A stretch of 44,973 nt of DNA from an uncultured Clostridium sp. (GCA_945915475.1 CAMEFI010000024.1:1-44973); one strand, 5' to 3'; positions 8,761 to 16,110 are shown, counted from the first letter of the stretch. The notes: generated by a model from the sequence alone, not told the origin. Translations and numbers: made by a program.

Positions 8761-9225
8761 CTATGCTACATAATCAATCCGGTTACCTGTTGCTGCCTCT
8801 TTCTCAAATGCCTTCTGATTCTTTCCGTATGGATCCTCCGAATATGTCTTCATAAGCGTTCTCGTCGTTCCACCTGCAATATATACCCTTCCGCATTCCG
8901 GACAAATTGCTGTCTTAAGTGACACGGTGGCAGATACCAACTCTTTATTCTCTTCATTCCCTTCTGCAATTGCATTCGTTACATGCTCCTGCTCATGCGA
9001 CATCACCTTTGCATAAGACTCTCCCGGCGAGATCTTTCCCGGAGTCTTAAAGGATACCATCTCATCAGAAGCATCCTGATACCGACGGTTCTTACAGGTC
9101 TGACATTCTACCGGTGACACCTTGCGGGAACTAAATACTGTATTATCCGTATTGACAGGTGTTACAGTATCAACGTTTGCAATTGGAATAATATACCTGT
9201 TACTCATACCTACCGAATCTATCAT
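8761..9225 (-). CDS. Small cysteine-rich HExxH protein, putative metalloprotease-like
   Basis: 154 residues. HEQEH at 77-81 fits the zinc-binding HExxH pattern; it is preceded by CQTCKNRRYQDASDE (Cys41, Cys44) and VSFKTPGKISP, a combination I recognise from hypothetical proteins widespread in Firmicutes. CPECGRVYIAGG (Cys108, Cys111) forms a second CxxC pair, so two zinc-knuckle-like sites frame the motif. No signal peptide or membrane segment. Catalytic activity is not established. RBS GGAGGTGAG precedes ATG 9225. Lies between the Ala/Gly-rich WXG-like protein and thyA; presence in the set with DUF4176 suggests a secretion-associated role, inference only. Confidence 0.75.
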   Translation of the reverse strand: MIDSVGMSNRYIIPIANVDTVTPVNTDNTVFSSRKVSPVECQTCKNRRYQDASDEMVSFKTPGKISPGESYAKVMSHEQEHVTNAIAEGNEENKELVSATVSLKTAICPECGRVYIAGGTTRTLMKTYSEDPYGKNQKAFEKEAATGNRIDYVA

Positions 9226-9310
9226 AAGATCTCACCTCCATCCATATCATCCTTATTATTACCATTGTAACCGAAATGAAGACAAATCACAAGTATCCTC
9301 TTCCATCTCC

Positions 9311-10450
9311 CTACGCATTTGCTGCAATAGTATTTTCTGTATCTGTATATAATTTTGAAATATCTTCAAGTGTTTGTGACATGTTCTTAAGATTCTTCTT
9401 TTGTTCCTTCATATTATCTACAACATTGCTCATCTGTTTTTTCAAAAGAACAGCCGAAGCGCCATCCATTTCCAAATTTCCTTTTATTCGGTCAACCTGC
9501 GATGACAATCTTTCAATTTCTTTGGAAATATCCTGTAATGTCTGGGCATCCGATTTCAGTTTCTGCGGATATACATCCAGATTGGTCTTTCCATTGCCAC
9601 CGGAGGAACTGCTCTTCTTTGACTCACTCTGTTTCTTTTTATCCGACCAAGGCCACTCAAATTCTGTCCAGTCAATGGAAACATTCACACCCAATCCAAC
9701 TAAAGCCCCTATCCCAAGTCCGGCTTTCAAACCACCTGACTTAACTTCTGCACTTCCTGTAGCACCTGCTCCACCGGCCTTAAAATCAACTGAGGCATCA
9801 ACCTTGATACCACAAATAGTTAATCCGCCAGACAATGTACCCTTCGCAAGGTATGCCTCCGCACCAACTTCTGCATAAGCTCCATACTCCGCTTTTGTCT
9901 GTCCGTTCTCATCTTCATATGTAATCTTTCCAATGCCGGCTCCGGCCTTTGCTTCAGCATGTCCCACTACTCCATTTGCCTTGACATGGGCATTATTTTT
10001 CTTACTTCCTAATGTTGCACCTATGCTTCCTTTTACTGCATCAATAGATGCCTTAGCTTCAACAGAAGCCTGTGGTGCCAGTTTTCCTTTTTCAAAAACC
10101 TTTATCTTTCCACTAATTTTGGCCTCTCCTGCAACGACACTGCCTTCTGCATTCGCTGATGCCATCCCATAAGAGCCTTCAACATGACCGGTTGCCAAGC
10201 TCCCTTTTGCCTGAACAGAAGCATCTAATACATTAGCTTCATCTATCTTTCCATCTTTATCGAATTTAACATTCCCTACACCTTTAAAGCTTTTATTCAC
10301 TTCACCGCTTACAAATTGAGAACCTCCACTAACCGACCTCTCTGTCCCCCTTTGAGATGTTCCGGAACCCGAAAAGCTTCCTCCATATAATTCTCCACTT
10401 ATTGAATGATCCGTTTTATTTCCTCGCATTCCATGTGTTTCTGCATCCAT
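9311..10450 (-). CDS. Ala/Gly-rich repeat protein with C-terminal WXG100-like helical module
   Basis: 379 residues from ATG 10450 (GGGAGG 10 nt upstream; a GTG at 10468 is less likely). Residues 1-60 are Gly/Ser-rich. About 60-260 is an amphipathic beta-prone, Ala/Gly-rich stretch (GHVEGSYGMASANAEGSV, HVKANGVVGHAEAKAGAG, AEYGAYAEVGAEAYLAKG) ending in SIDWTEFEWPW, resembling modules of polymorphic-toxin and T7SS effector proteins. Residues 290-379 are a predicted helical hairpin: two helices around LEMDGASA, in the place of the WxG turn, and a C-terminal YTDTE (368-372) that fits the YxxxD/E export signal. No signal peptide. I infer a type VII-type substrate or structural partner; no nuclease or other toxin domain is recognisable. 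Confidence 0.75.
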   Translation of the reverse strand: MDAETHGMRGNKTDHSISGELYGGSFSGSGTSQRGTERSVSGGSQFVSGEVNKSFKGVGNVKFDKDGKIDEANVLDASVQAKGSLATGHVEGSYGMASANAEGSVVAGEAKISGKIKVFEKGKLAPQASVEAKASIDAVKGSIGATLGSKKNNAHVKANGVVGHAEAKAGAGIGKITYEDENGQTKAEYGAYAEVGAEAYLAKGTLSGGLTICGIKVDASVDFKAGGAGATGSAEVKSGGLKAGLGIGALVGLGVNVSIDWTEFEWPWSDKKKQSESKKSSSSGGNGKTNLDVYPQKLKSDAQTLQDISKEIERLSSQVDRIKGNLEMDGASAVLLKKQMSNVVDNMKEQKKNLKNMSQTLEDISKLYTDTENTIAANA

Positions 10451-10524
10451 AAATAAACGACCTCCCACACTTCCTCAATCCCTTGGCATTCACCATTTAC
10501 ACATTCCATATGTTTGACGCAATC

Positions 10525-10977
10525 TTATACCATTCCCATAATTAATAACACTACAAAAGTAATAACGATTAAAAATCCACATATAGTAAATAAAACATAC
10601 ATAATATTAAAAATCTTCGCAGCCGCTTCCGGTTCTTCCTCCGGTACAAAGATTTCTTTCGGGTTATCCGGATTATAATAAAGCGTCACCTGCTGCCCCT
10701 GTTGAAACGTATCTTGGCCACTGCCAAATTCACTCTGTTGAACAATCATCTCTCCATTAACATAATACTGATAAATTGGGTACCATGAATAATTATATTC
10801 ATCTACGTTTCTGGTACGAACCTCTTTAATTTCTTGTACTGTTGCGGTAGTCACTGTTACACAAGCTGCCTTTCTTTCTTCAATCTTAGCCATCGAATGC
10901 TTACATAATACATGCATAAGTGCAGCCATTCCCCAAAAGCCAAGTAATAATCCACCACAAATGATAATAGCCATCAT
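10525..10977 (-). CDS. DUF3592-type membrane protein
   Basis: 150 residues. One membrane segment lies at about 3-24 and a second at about 125-148, framing an extracytoplasmic or cytoplasmic domain with YPIYQYYVNGE and QQVTLYYNPDNPKEIFV, the signature of DUF3592. The open frame begins at 11025 inside the previous gene, but AGGAG is spaced 8 nt from ATG 10977, so the shorter form is used. It follows the DUF4176 gene by 16 nt and precedes the WXG-like fusion protein, in the same orientation. Function unknown. Confidence 0.8.
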   Translation of the reverse strand: MMAIIICGGLLLGFWGMAALMHVLCKHSMAKIEERKAACVTVTTATVQEIKEVRTRNVDEYNYSWYPIYQYYVNGEMIVQQSEFGSGQDTFQQGQQVTLYYNPDNPKEIFVPEEEPEAAAKIFNIMYVLFTICGFLIVITFVVLLIMGMV

Positions 10978-10993
10978 TTTGCTCACTCCTATC

Positions 10994-11296
10994 TTATTCT
11001 TTTGGTACAATCTGCCCATCGACAACTTCCACCTCTTTTAAGGAACCCAACACATGTTCTCTAAAATCTAATTCCTCCTGGGCTTCGTATCCTTTATGCA
11101 AACATTCCACAACAGCATTATGATTAAAGAAATAAAGTTCGGAAACATCAATCAAACCCTCCGGATACAAACATGCCACATAATCATACACATCATCTGC
11201 ACCATCTCTTGCAACAACCCTTCCACAGATCATCAGATTTCTTTCTGCTCCCTTAACATTTACAACAGAACCAATCGGTAATAAATCCTTATACAT
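10994..11296 (-). CDS. DUF4176 domain protein
   Basis: 100 residues. LLPIGSVVNVKGAERNLMICGR, YDYVACLYPEGLID and YFFNHNAVVECLHKGYE match the DUF4176 pattern, a small cytosolic family that recurs in type VII secretion loci of Firmicutes (established association, function unknown). First gene of the run that continues through DUF3592, the WXG-like protein and the HExxH protein. A possible promoter with TATACT lies upstream near 11375-11405 on the minus strand, -35 weak. Confidence 0.85.
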   Translation of the reverse strand: MYKDLLPIGSVVNVKGAERNLMICGRVVARDGADDVYDYVACLYPEGLIDVSELYFFNHNAVVECLHKGYEAQEELDFREHVLGSLKEVEVVDGQIVPKE

Positions 11297-11478
11297 ATCT
11301 TTTCTCCTTTACCATATATCTTCATAATGCCAGCCCATCACTTCGCACCAAACTGACAATATATAACTAAATCTAGTATACCTTACCTTTTGCGAAAAGT
11401 CCACTGAAACATCATATCCCTACATATATTTTCATTGTTGTTCATATACATTATAAAAGTCCAATACAGGAGCAGTAT

Positions 11479-13383
11479 ATGCATCATTTCACACGAAAAA
11501 AAATTACATTTCTCTCTATTATCATTTTCTGTCTGCTTCTATTCATTACCTTATTCTTTTTTAATCAATATCAGGGAAATACCACCAGAGAGCAATACCA
11601 TAAACATCTTTTAGACAAAATGACAACTTCTGATTCCTTTCGTGAATTTACCTCCTGTCTCTTCTGTTATGAAGTAACATCCGATTCCATTACCACCGCT
11701 TATCATCTAAGACAACCTTCTTCTTACGATATCCCGGAACTTCCCGCTGTATTATCCGGCTTTTCCTACGAAAAATACGAAAAAGACCGTAAGAATAATG
11801 CCAGTCAAAAGAGACTTGCCATTCTCTCTGATTCATTAACCCGTTTTCCTTATTCCGAGCTTTCCTCCTCAGAACAACTCACTTATAATCTTCTTAAAAA
11901 TCATTTACAATTAAACAATTCCTTGACCTACTATGCGTATTACGATGAACTTTTAGGAAGCACCACCGGTATTCAGGCAAATCTTCCTGTTACTCTTTCC
12001 GAGTATCCTCTTCCCGATGAAAATGCCGTAAAAACTTATTTGAACCTGCTGACACAGGTTCCGGATTATTTTGAAAATGTGATTCTTTACGAAAAAAAGC
12101 GAAAGAATCTTGGTTATCAGACACCGGATTTTATTCTTGCATCTACCAAAAAAGAAATGAAGTCTTTGCTTGAAAATCTAAAACAGGATGATAACTGTTT
12201 TGTTTCCACTTTTCATCAGCGTATTTCTGATATCGGTAGTCTATCTGACCAAAAAAAGCGACAATACAAAAAACAGAACCAGCTATCTATTCAAAAATAT
12301 ATTCTCCCTGCCTACGAAACTTTGTATCAGTATGTCAATTCCACTCTTGATACAAAGGACTCAAACGAGTCTTCTGATTCATCTGATAACAATACTGCTT
12401 TATCCAGCCACGCAAATGAAGCATATGGACTATCTACATTTCCAAAGGGTACAGATTACTATACCCTTCTGGTAAAGAATAGTACCGGCTCAAACCGATC
12501 GGTTTCTGAACTGATTGCCATAACCAACTCTGCTTTAAAACAGGCTTTGGGCAATGTTTTAAATATTGCATTAACCGATCCTGATGCATACACATATTAT
12601 TGCGAGCATCCATTAGAAAGCTATTATGAATCCCCGGAAGCCATCTTAGAATCCCTTTCCCTTATGATTCATGAGGATTATCCTGTTCTTTCACCGACCC
12701 CTCAATATACCGTAAAAAATGTTCCCAAAAGTCTTGCTTCTTCATTAAGTCCTGCCTTTTACATGATTCCGGCAATGGATGATTACAAGCATAATACCAT
12801 TTATATCAACTCTTTATATACTAACGAAGAAAATGGTAACTTATTTACTACCCTTGCTCATGAAGGATTTCCAGGCCACCTCTATCAAACTGTATACTTC
12901 AATCAAACAAAACCCGATCCCATCCGCCAGATTCTTGACTATCCCGGCTATGTGGAAGGCTGGGCAACCTATGTAGAGATGGATGCCTTCACCTTTTTGG
13001 ATTATCCCATCGTGGGAGATTCCCTATGTAAACTTTATCAAAACGACACCATTATTAACCTTGCACTCTGCTCTCGTATTGACCTCGGTGTCAACTATGA
13101 AAATTGGACATTAGAAGACACCCGACATTTTTTTGAAGAAAACGGTTTTCGTGATTATTACGCAGAAAATGTCTATTCTTATGTAGTGGAGGCTCCTGCG
13201 AACTATTTAAGTTATTTTATCGGCTATCTGGAAATCCAGGATTTAAAAACTGCTTATAAGAATCTAAAAATGGAACAATTCTCTGAAAAAGATTTCCACA
13301 AAGCTTTTCTGGACATTGGCCCTGCTGATTTTGACACCATTCGTAATTATCTGATTCCCACCACTGCATCCGATGGATCCTAA
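11479..13383 (+). CDS. Membrane-anchored DUF885 family metallopeptidase
   Basis: 634 residues. An N-terminal hydrophobic helix at about 10-29 (FLSIIIFCLLLFITLFFF) with no obvious cleavage site or lipobox points to a membrane-anchored extracellular protein. The family zinc site is HEGFPGH (His461, Glu462, His467) and the third ligand is probably in EGWATY (Glu493), as in DUF885 peptidases. The rest is helical. The substrate is unknown. RBS AGGAG lies 6 nt before ATG 11479. It is divergent from the DUF4176 run and is followed by a 311-nt intergenic region holding the MITE-like element, so it is probably monocistronic. Confidence 0.9.
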   Translation: MHHFTRKKITFLSIIIFCLLLFITLFFFNQYQGNTTREQYHKHLLDKMTTSDSFREFTSCLFCYEVTSDSITTAYHLRQPSSYDIPELPAVLSGFSYEKYEKDRKNNASQKRLAILSDSLTRFPYSELSSSEQLTYNLLKNHLQLNNSLTYYAYYDELLGSTTGIQANLPVTLSEYPLPDENAVKTYLNLLTQVPDYFENVILYEKKRKNLGYQTPDFILASTKKEMKSLLENLKQDDNCFVSTFHQRISDIGSLSDQKKRQYKKQNQLSIQKYILPAYETLYQYVNSTLDTKDSNESSDSSDNNTALSSHANEAYGLSTFPKGTDYYTLLVKNSTGSNRSVSELIAITNSALKQALGNVLNIALTDPDAYTYYCEHPLESYYESPEAILESLSLMIHEDYPVLSPTPQYTVKNVPKSLASSLSPAFYMIPAMDDYKHNTIYINSLYTNEENGNLFTTLAHEGFPGHLYQTVYFNQTKPDPIRQILDYPGYVEGWATYVEMDAFTFLDYPIVGDSLCKLYQNDTIINLALCSRIDLGVNYENWTLEDTRHFFEENGFRDYYAENVYSYVVEAPANYLSYFIGYLEIQDLKTAYKNLKMEQFSEKDFHKAFLDIGPADFDTIRNYLIPTTASDGS

Positions 13384-13444
13384 AGATTTGATTTCATCTT
13401 TTTTCTGTAAAATGTGAATAAATATATCTCTTTTTTATCATACT

Positions 13445-13455
13445 ACCATATATCA
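13445..13455 (+). repeat. Target-site duplication, left copy
   Basis: ACCATATATCA directly abuts the left terminal inverted repeat. The identical copy abuts the right end at 13665-13675. Confidence 0.8.
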
Positions 13456-13664
13456 TAGGCAATTGCGAAACTCTTGAAAATGCATATTGAGTTGTGCAGA
13501 TTTGACAAGTATCCTAAGCAGGTGCTTTGAGACCGCCGGTACTTAACGAGTGTGAAACACGAGTTTAGTACCGCTGCGAGGCGAGAGCAGCGCAAGCGTG
13601 CCTGTGAGGATATTGTCAAATTGCACAACGTTTATAGAAGAAACAGGCGTTTCGCAAACGCCTA
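13456..13664. mobile_element. MITE-like palindromic element with TIRs and 11-bp target duplication
   Basis: A 209-bp element fills most of the 13384-13694 gap. Its ends are 16-bp inverted repeats: TAGGCAATTGCGAAAC at 13456-13471 and the complement of TAGGCGTTTGCGAAAC at 13649-13664 (14 of 16 match). It is bounded on both sides by a perfect 11-bp direct repeat, ACCATATATCA (13445-13455 and 13665-13675), as expected of a target-site duplication. Inside is a long imperfect stem (13491-13629). It has no transposase gene and would need one in trans. I cannot assign a family; 11-bp duplications are known from IS4/IS231-type elements (knowledge), but I have no further match. Confidence 0.8.
13491..13629. 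repeat. Long internal imperfect hairpin of the MITE-like element
   Basis: GTTGTGCAGATTTGACAA at 13491-13508 pairs with TTGTCAAATTGCACAAC at 13613-13629 with one bulged base; pairing continues through TATCCT/AGGATA and CAGG/CCTG. A second stem, GGTACT with AGTACC around 13538-13572, closes the apex. Transcribed either way it would fold into a stable RNA about 139 nt long. Whether it is a functional RNA is not known. Confidence 0.7.
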
Positions 13665-13675
13665 ACCATATATCA
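13665..13675 (+). repeat. Target-site duplication, right copy
   Basis: ACCATATATCA directly follows the right terminal inverted repeat and is identical to 13445-13455. It ends only 19 nt before the small spore-coat-like gene. Confidence 0.8.
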
Positions 13676-13694
13676 ATAGAAAAGGAGATAGAAA

Positions 13695-13880
13695 ATGAGT
13701 AATTTATCAGAAAAAGAATTATCTACATTGAATGATTGCTTATCCGAAGAAGAACTGCTGGTTAAGAAATTTAAAATGCTGGCAAGTCATGCAACCGATG
13801 CGACTGTCAGAAGAGAAATGGAAGAGATTTCTATGAGACATCAGTCACATTTTAACAAATTATATAATCATTTAAACTAG
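13695..13880 (+). CDS. Small spore-coat/ferritin-like helical protein
   Basis: 61 residues, two predicted helices (LSEEELLVKKFKMLASHATDATVRREMEEISMRHQSHFNKLYNHL). The pattern EELLVKK...A..ATD...R...E.I..RHQ.HF..L resembles small ferritin-like proteins found beside CotF genes in clostridia. RBS AAAGGAG sits before the ATG. The gene following, 9 nt on, is CotF-like, so both may be spore-coat components; expression in the mother cell is inference. The MITE-like insertion 30 nt upstream leaves little native promoter space. Confidence 0.75.
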   Translation: MSNLSEKELSTLNDCLSEEELLVKKFKMLASHATDATVRREMEEISMRHQSHFNKLYNHLN

Positions 13881-13889
13881 GAGGCAATC

Positions 13890-14156
13890 ATGGAATTATA
13901 TAAAGAAAAAGAAATTTTAGGTGATGCATTAGCTGCACAAAAGTCAGCAACCAATCTGTTTAACATGTCTTCCAATGAATGTGTTCACGAGGGGCTTCGT
14001 TCCACCATGTTAGACATCCTTGCCGACGAACATACTATGCAGCAGGATGTATTCTATTCTATGCATGAGAGAGGATTCTATCCGACTCCCGATGCAGAAC
14101 AAAACAAGATTGATGAGGCGAAACAAAAGTATTCCCCTTCTTTTAAGCCATTATAA
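13890..14156 (+). CDS. CotF-family spore coat protein
   Basis: 88 residues matching the Coat F domain: ILGDALAAQKSATNLFNMSSNECVHEGLR, then LDILADEHTMQQDVFYSMHERGFYPTPDAEQNKIDEAKQKY. The domain is a ferritin-like helical pair seen in Bacillus CotF and in many clostridial paralogues; it is a spore coat component in Bacillus. AGGAGG is followed by ATG after the preceding small gene's stop. Ends 30 nt before a terminator hairpin. Supports a spore-forming host. Confidence 0.88.
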   Translation: MELYKEKEILGDALAAQKSATNLFNMSSNECVHEGLRSTMLDILADEHTMQQDVFYSMHERGFYPTPDAEQNKIDEAKQKYSPSFKPL

Positions 14157-14186
14157 TAGGTTCGAAAGATAAATACCTATCCTGTT

Positions 14187-14231
14187 AAAAGGGTACTTTA
14201 AAACCCATATAATGTTTCAAAGTACCCTTTT
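14187..14231 (+). terminator. Strong rho-independent terminator after the CotF gene
   Basis: AAAAGGGTACTTT (14187-14199) pairs perfectly with AAAGTACCCTTTT (14219-14231). The plus strand continues with TTTTATTATTG. The A-run on the other side makes it capable of acting on the convergent coiled-coil gene too. Confidence 0.88.
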
Positions 14232-14282
14232 ATTATTGTTTTCTTGAATTATTCACGATTGTCTTCATATTGGCATTCTGTA

Positions 14283-14669
14283 TTATGATATCTTTTCTAA
14301 CTTTTCGCTATGTTCCTGAATTACAACTTTCATAGTATCAATATCATTCTGCATATCATCAATTTGTTTAACCTTTTCCATATAAATCTTAGAAGAATCC
14401 ACATACAATTTCTCAATCGTCTGAAGTCTTGGTAAAACATCATTTTCAAGTATAAGACTATTACGTCTTACTTCCTTCTCAAGTGAATCCATTCGGCCTG
14501 TTAAGCATTCTACCTTCTTGTCTAATGCATCCATTCGCCCTGTTAAGCATTCTACCTTCTTGTCTAATGCATCCATTCGTCTTGTTAAACAGCAGATATC
14601 CTGTTTTAACGGCTCAATTTTTTTATCCAGCATGTTTGAAATTGCAGATAATAATTCCTGATCAGTCAT
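14283..14669 (-). CDS. Repeat-bearing coiled-coil protein
   Basis: 128 residues, almost entirely predicted coiled coil. A 14-residue unit (two heptads), RMDALDKKVECLTG, occurs twice perfectly at about 32-59 with a partial third copy, encoded by 42-bp tandem repeats. No membrane segment or enzyme motif; similar short coiled coils are common in Lachnospiraceae and have no assigned role. AAAGGAGG precedes the ATG, and a strong promoter lies at 14778-14806. Convergent with the CotF gene. Copy-number change would lengthen or shorten the coil by whole heptads. Confidence 0.8.
   Translation of the reverse strand: MTDQELLSAISNMLDKKIEPLKQDICCLTRRMDALDKKVECLTGRMDALDKKVECLTGRMDSLEKEVRRNSLILENDVLPRLQTIEKLYVDSSKIYMEKVKQIDDMQNDIDTMKVVIQEHSEKLEKIS
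14489..14592 (-). repeat. 42-bp tandem repeat coding for 14-residue heptad units
   Basis: Unit 1 is 14489-14530, unit 2 is 14531-14572, followed by a partial third unit. Units 1 and 2 differ by only one base in the first ten. The period is 14 codons, which matches two coiled-coil heptads. Confidence 0.88.
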
Positions 14670-14727
14670 ACACTCCCTCCTTTCTCCGTAAAGTAACAGG
14701 TTTCCCCCTCTCCATTATCCTTTCGTT

Positions 14728-14762
14728 CACAAAAGAAGGTCACAAAAGAAGGTCACAAAAGA
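14728..14762 (-). repeat. 13-bp tandem repeat in the leader of the coiled-coil gene
   Basis: The plus strand carries CACAAAAGAAGGT at 14728-14740 and 14741-14753 and a partial third copy from 14754. It lies between the promoter (-10 at 14778-14783) and the start codon at 14669, so it is in the 5' untranslated region, read as CTTCTTTTGTGAC-like units. Confidence 0.75.
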
Positions 14763-14777
14763 AAATGAATCATTTAC

Positions 14778-14806
14778 ATCTTAACAATTTGCACGCATTG
14801 TGTCAA
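14778..14806 (-). promoter_or_regulatory. Strong sigma-A-type promoter of the coiled-coil gene
   Basis: TTGACA (14801-14806), 17-bp spacer, TAAGAT (14778-14783) on the minus strand. Gives a leader of about 100 nt containing the 13-bp repeats. Confidence 0.75.
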
Positions 14807-14860
14807 GTTAAAAATGTAGTTTATCTGCCGTCAAATTGTAACATAAAATTGTAAATTCCC

Positions 14861-15436
14861 TTAAAAACGTCCAGCTAATATTTCTCTGTTCAACAAACTG
14901 AGCAAATTTGTCATTTTCCCTTCTGTCTTTTGTATAATCAGAGATATATGATCCTTATCTAATTGCAAATTCTTCGTTTTTGCAACCGCTTCAACAATCT
15001 GAGGAGTAACCTCTATTTCCTTATTCTCTAATATAGTAACATAGTCTGGAAAAGCAATCGTATAATCAATTGTAGTACCTATAAACAGTCTATTATCCTG
15101 CTTCAACCAGCCCTGAATCCAATCAAAAATACAGGTAAATGTACTATCCTTTCCTTTCAGATCCTCCATATTTTCCATTACCACAACAGGAGTCTGCAAT
15201 TCCATTAAAATATCCTTATCATGCAAAAGAGAATCTACTGCATATTCTGTTGTTATCCATGTAATCATCTTCCTATTCTGTTGCTTTTGCCAATCGGCGT
15301 CTAATTGTTTTAAAAATGTTGTTTTTCCACTGCCACTTTTCCCAACCAGCATATAGGCACCAAATTTACGCCCTGCGAGCCACTCCTTTTCCATATCCTG
15401 CAGCACTTTGTTGTCCTTCGTAAATAAAAAATCCAT
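14861..15436 (-). CDS. DnaA domain III-like AAA+ ATPase, stand-alone
   Basis: 191 residues, the length of a single AAA+ core. Walker A is GKSGSGKTT (32-40). The Walker B position reads VVVMENMEDLKGKDSTF (84-100) and aligns with the DnaA segment (LLIDDIQFLAGKE), but the two Asp residues are replaced by Glu-Asn, so hydrolysis may be altered. There is no DNA-binding domain IV, so it resembles Hda/DnaA-like regulators rather than an initiator. RBS AGGGGGG lies 6 nt before ATG 15436. It is third in a run with the LRR and HTH-GNAT genes (gaps 11 and 33 nt). Role unknown; interaction with DnaA or an independent switch is inference. Confidence 0.8.
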   Translation of the reverse strand: MDFLFTKDNKVLQDMEKEWLAGRKFGAYMLVGKSGSGKTTFLKQLDADWQKQQNRKMITWITTEYAVDSLLHDKDILMELQTPVVVMENMEDLKGKDSTFTCIFDWIQGWLKQDNRLFIGTTIDYTIAFPDYVTILENKEIEVTPQIVEAVAKTKNLQLDKDHISLIIQKTEGKMTNLLSLLNREILAGRF

Positions 15437-15447
15437 TTCTGTCCCCC

Positions 15448-16110
15448 CTATTTCTCCAAAATTATTCGATTCCGATATATTAGATCATCCCTTACCGTAA
15501 AGCCCATCTTCTCCCAAAATGCATTACCATCTTCATTCTCTTTAAATGCCACCAATGCAGCCTTCTGGATTCCCAAAAAGTCAAATGCATTCATAACAGC
15601 ATCCACCAGTTGTGTTCCGATACCCCTGCCTCTATATTCATTGGCAACAGCCAAATGATAGATATACGCTCTTCTTCCATCATGACCGGCAAGTATCACA
15701 CCTACAACCTTTCCATCTTTTTCTTCAACAAAACAGGTGTCCGGATTACGAAGCAGAAAACGCTCGATTCCTTCCTTTGAATCATCCAATTCATTTAATC
15801 CAATACCTTTGCAGGAAAGCCACAGCTTATGAACCTCTTCATAATCACTTTTATTCATCTTTCGGATACCCGACTCGCCTCTATCCTTAAGTTCCTTCCC
15901 TTTTTGTTCTGCAAGCATCTGATCCGTTCGTATCTTATATTCCAACAGCCGCAGTACATATTCCGGCATCGTTCTTTTGCCACATTCCCAGTCCTGTACC
16001 GTACGATAAGGAATACAGAAATAATCACAAAATTCTCTACGGTTATAATTCAATTCCTTACGCAATGCTTTGACTATTTCACTTGGTTCCATATTCATTT
16101 TCTTATCCAT
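15448..16110 (-). CDS. XRE-type HTH fused to GNAT acetyltransferase
   Basis: 220 residues from ATG 16110 (GGAAG about 7 nt upstream; the frame opens at a TTG at 16143, which lacks a good RBS). Residues 6-60 are a helix-turn-helix: IVKALRKELNYNRREFCDYFCIPYRTVQDWECGKRTMPEYV. Residues 75-215 are a GNAT fold: KMNKSDYEEVHKLW start, YIYHLAVANEYRGRGIGTQL as the acetyl-CoA loop (RGRGIG), and NEDGNAFWEKMGF at the end. It could acetylate a small molecule or protein while binding DNA. Middle gene of the LRR/HTH-GNAT/AAA+ run; the substrate is unknown. Confidence 0.88.
   Translation of the reverse strand: MDKKMNMEPSEIVKALRKELNYNRREFCDYFCIPYRTVQDWECGKRTMPEYVLRLLEYKIRTDQMLAEQKGKELKDRGESGIRKMNKSDYEEVHKLWLSCKGIGLNELDDSKEGIERFLLRNPDTCFVEEKDGKVVGVILAGHDGRRAYIYHLAVANEYRGRGIGTQLVDAVMNAFDFLGIQKAALVAFKENEDGNAFWEKMGFTVRDDLIYRNRIILEK

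Noticed and set aside
13443-13628. Minus-strand 61-residue frame
   Set aside because: It lies wholly within the MITE-like element, has no RBS and translates palindromic DNA, so it is spurious.
14489-14592. 42-bp direct repeats as a CRISPR array
   Set aside because: Units are contiguous without spacers and encode heptads in frame, so they are coding repeats.
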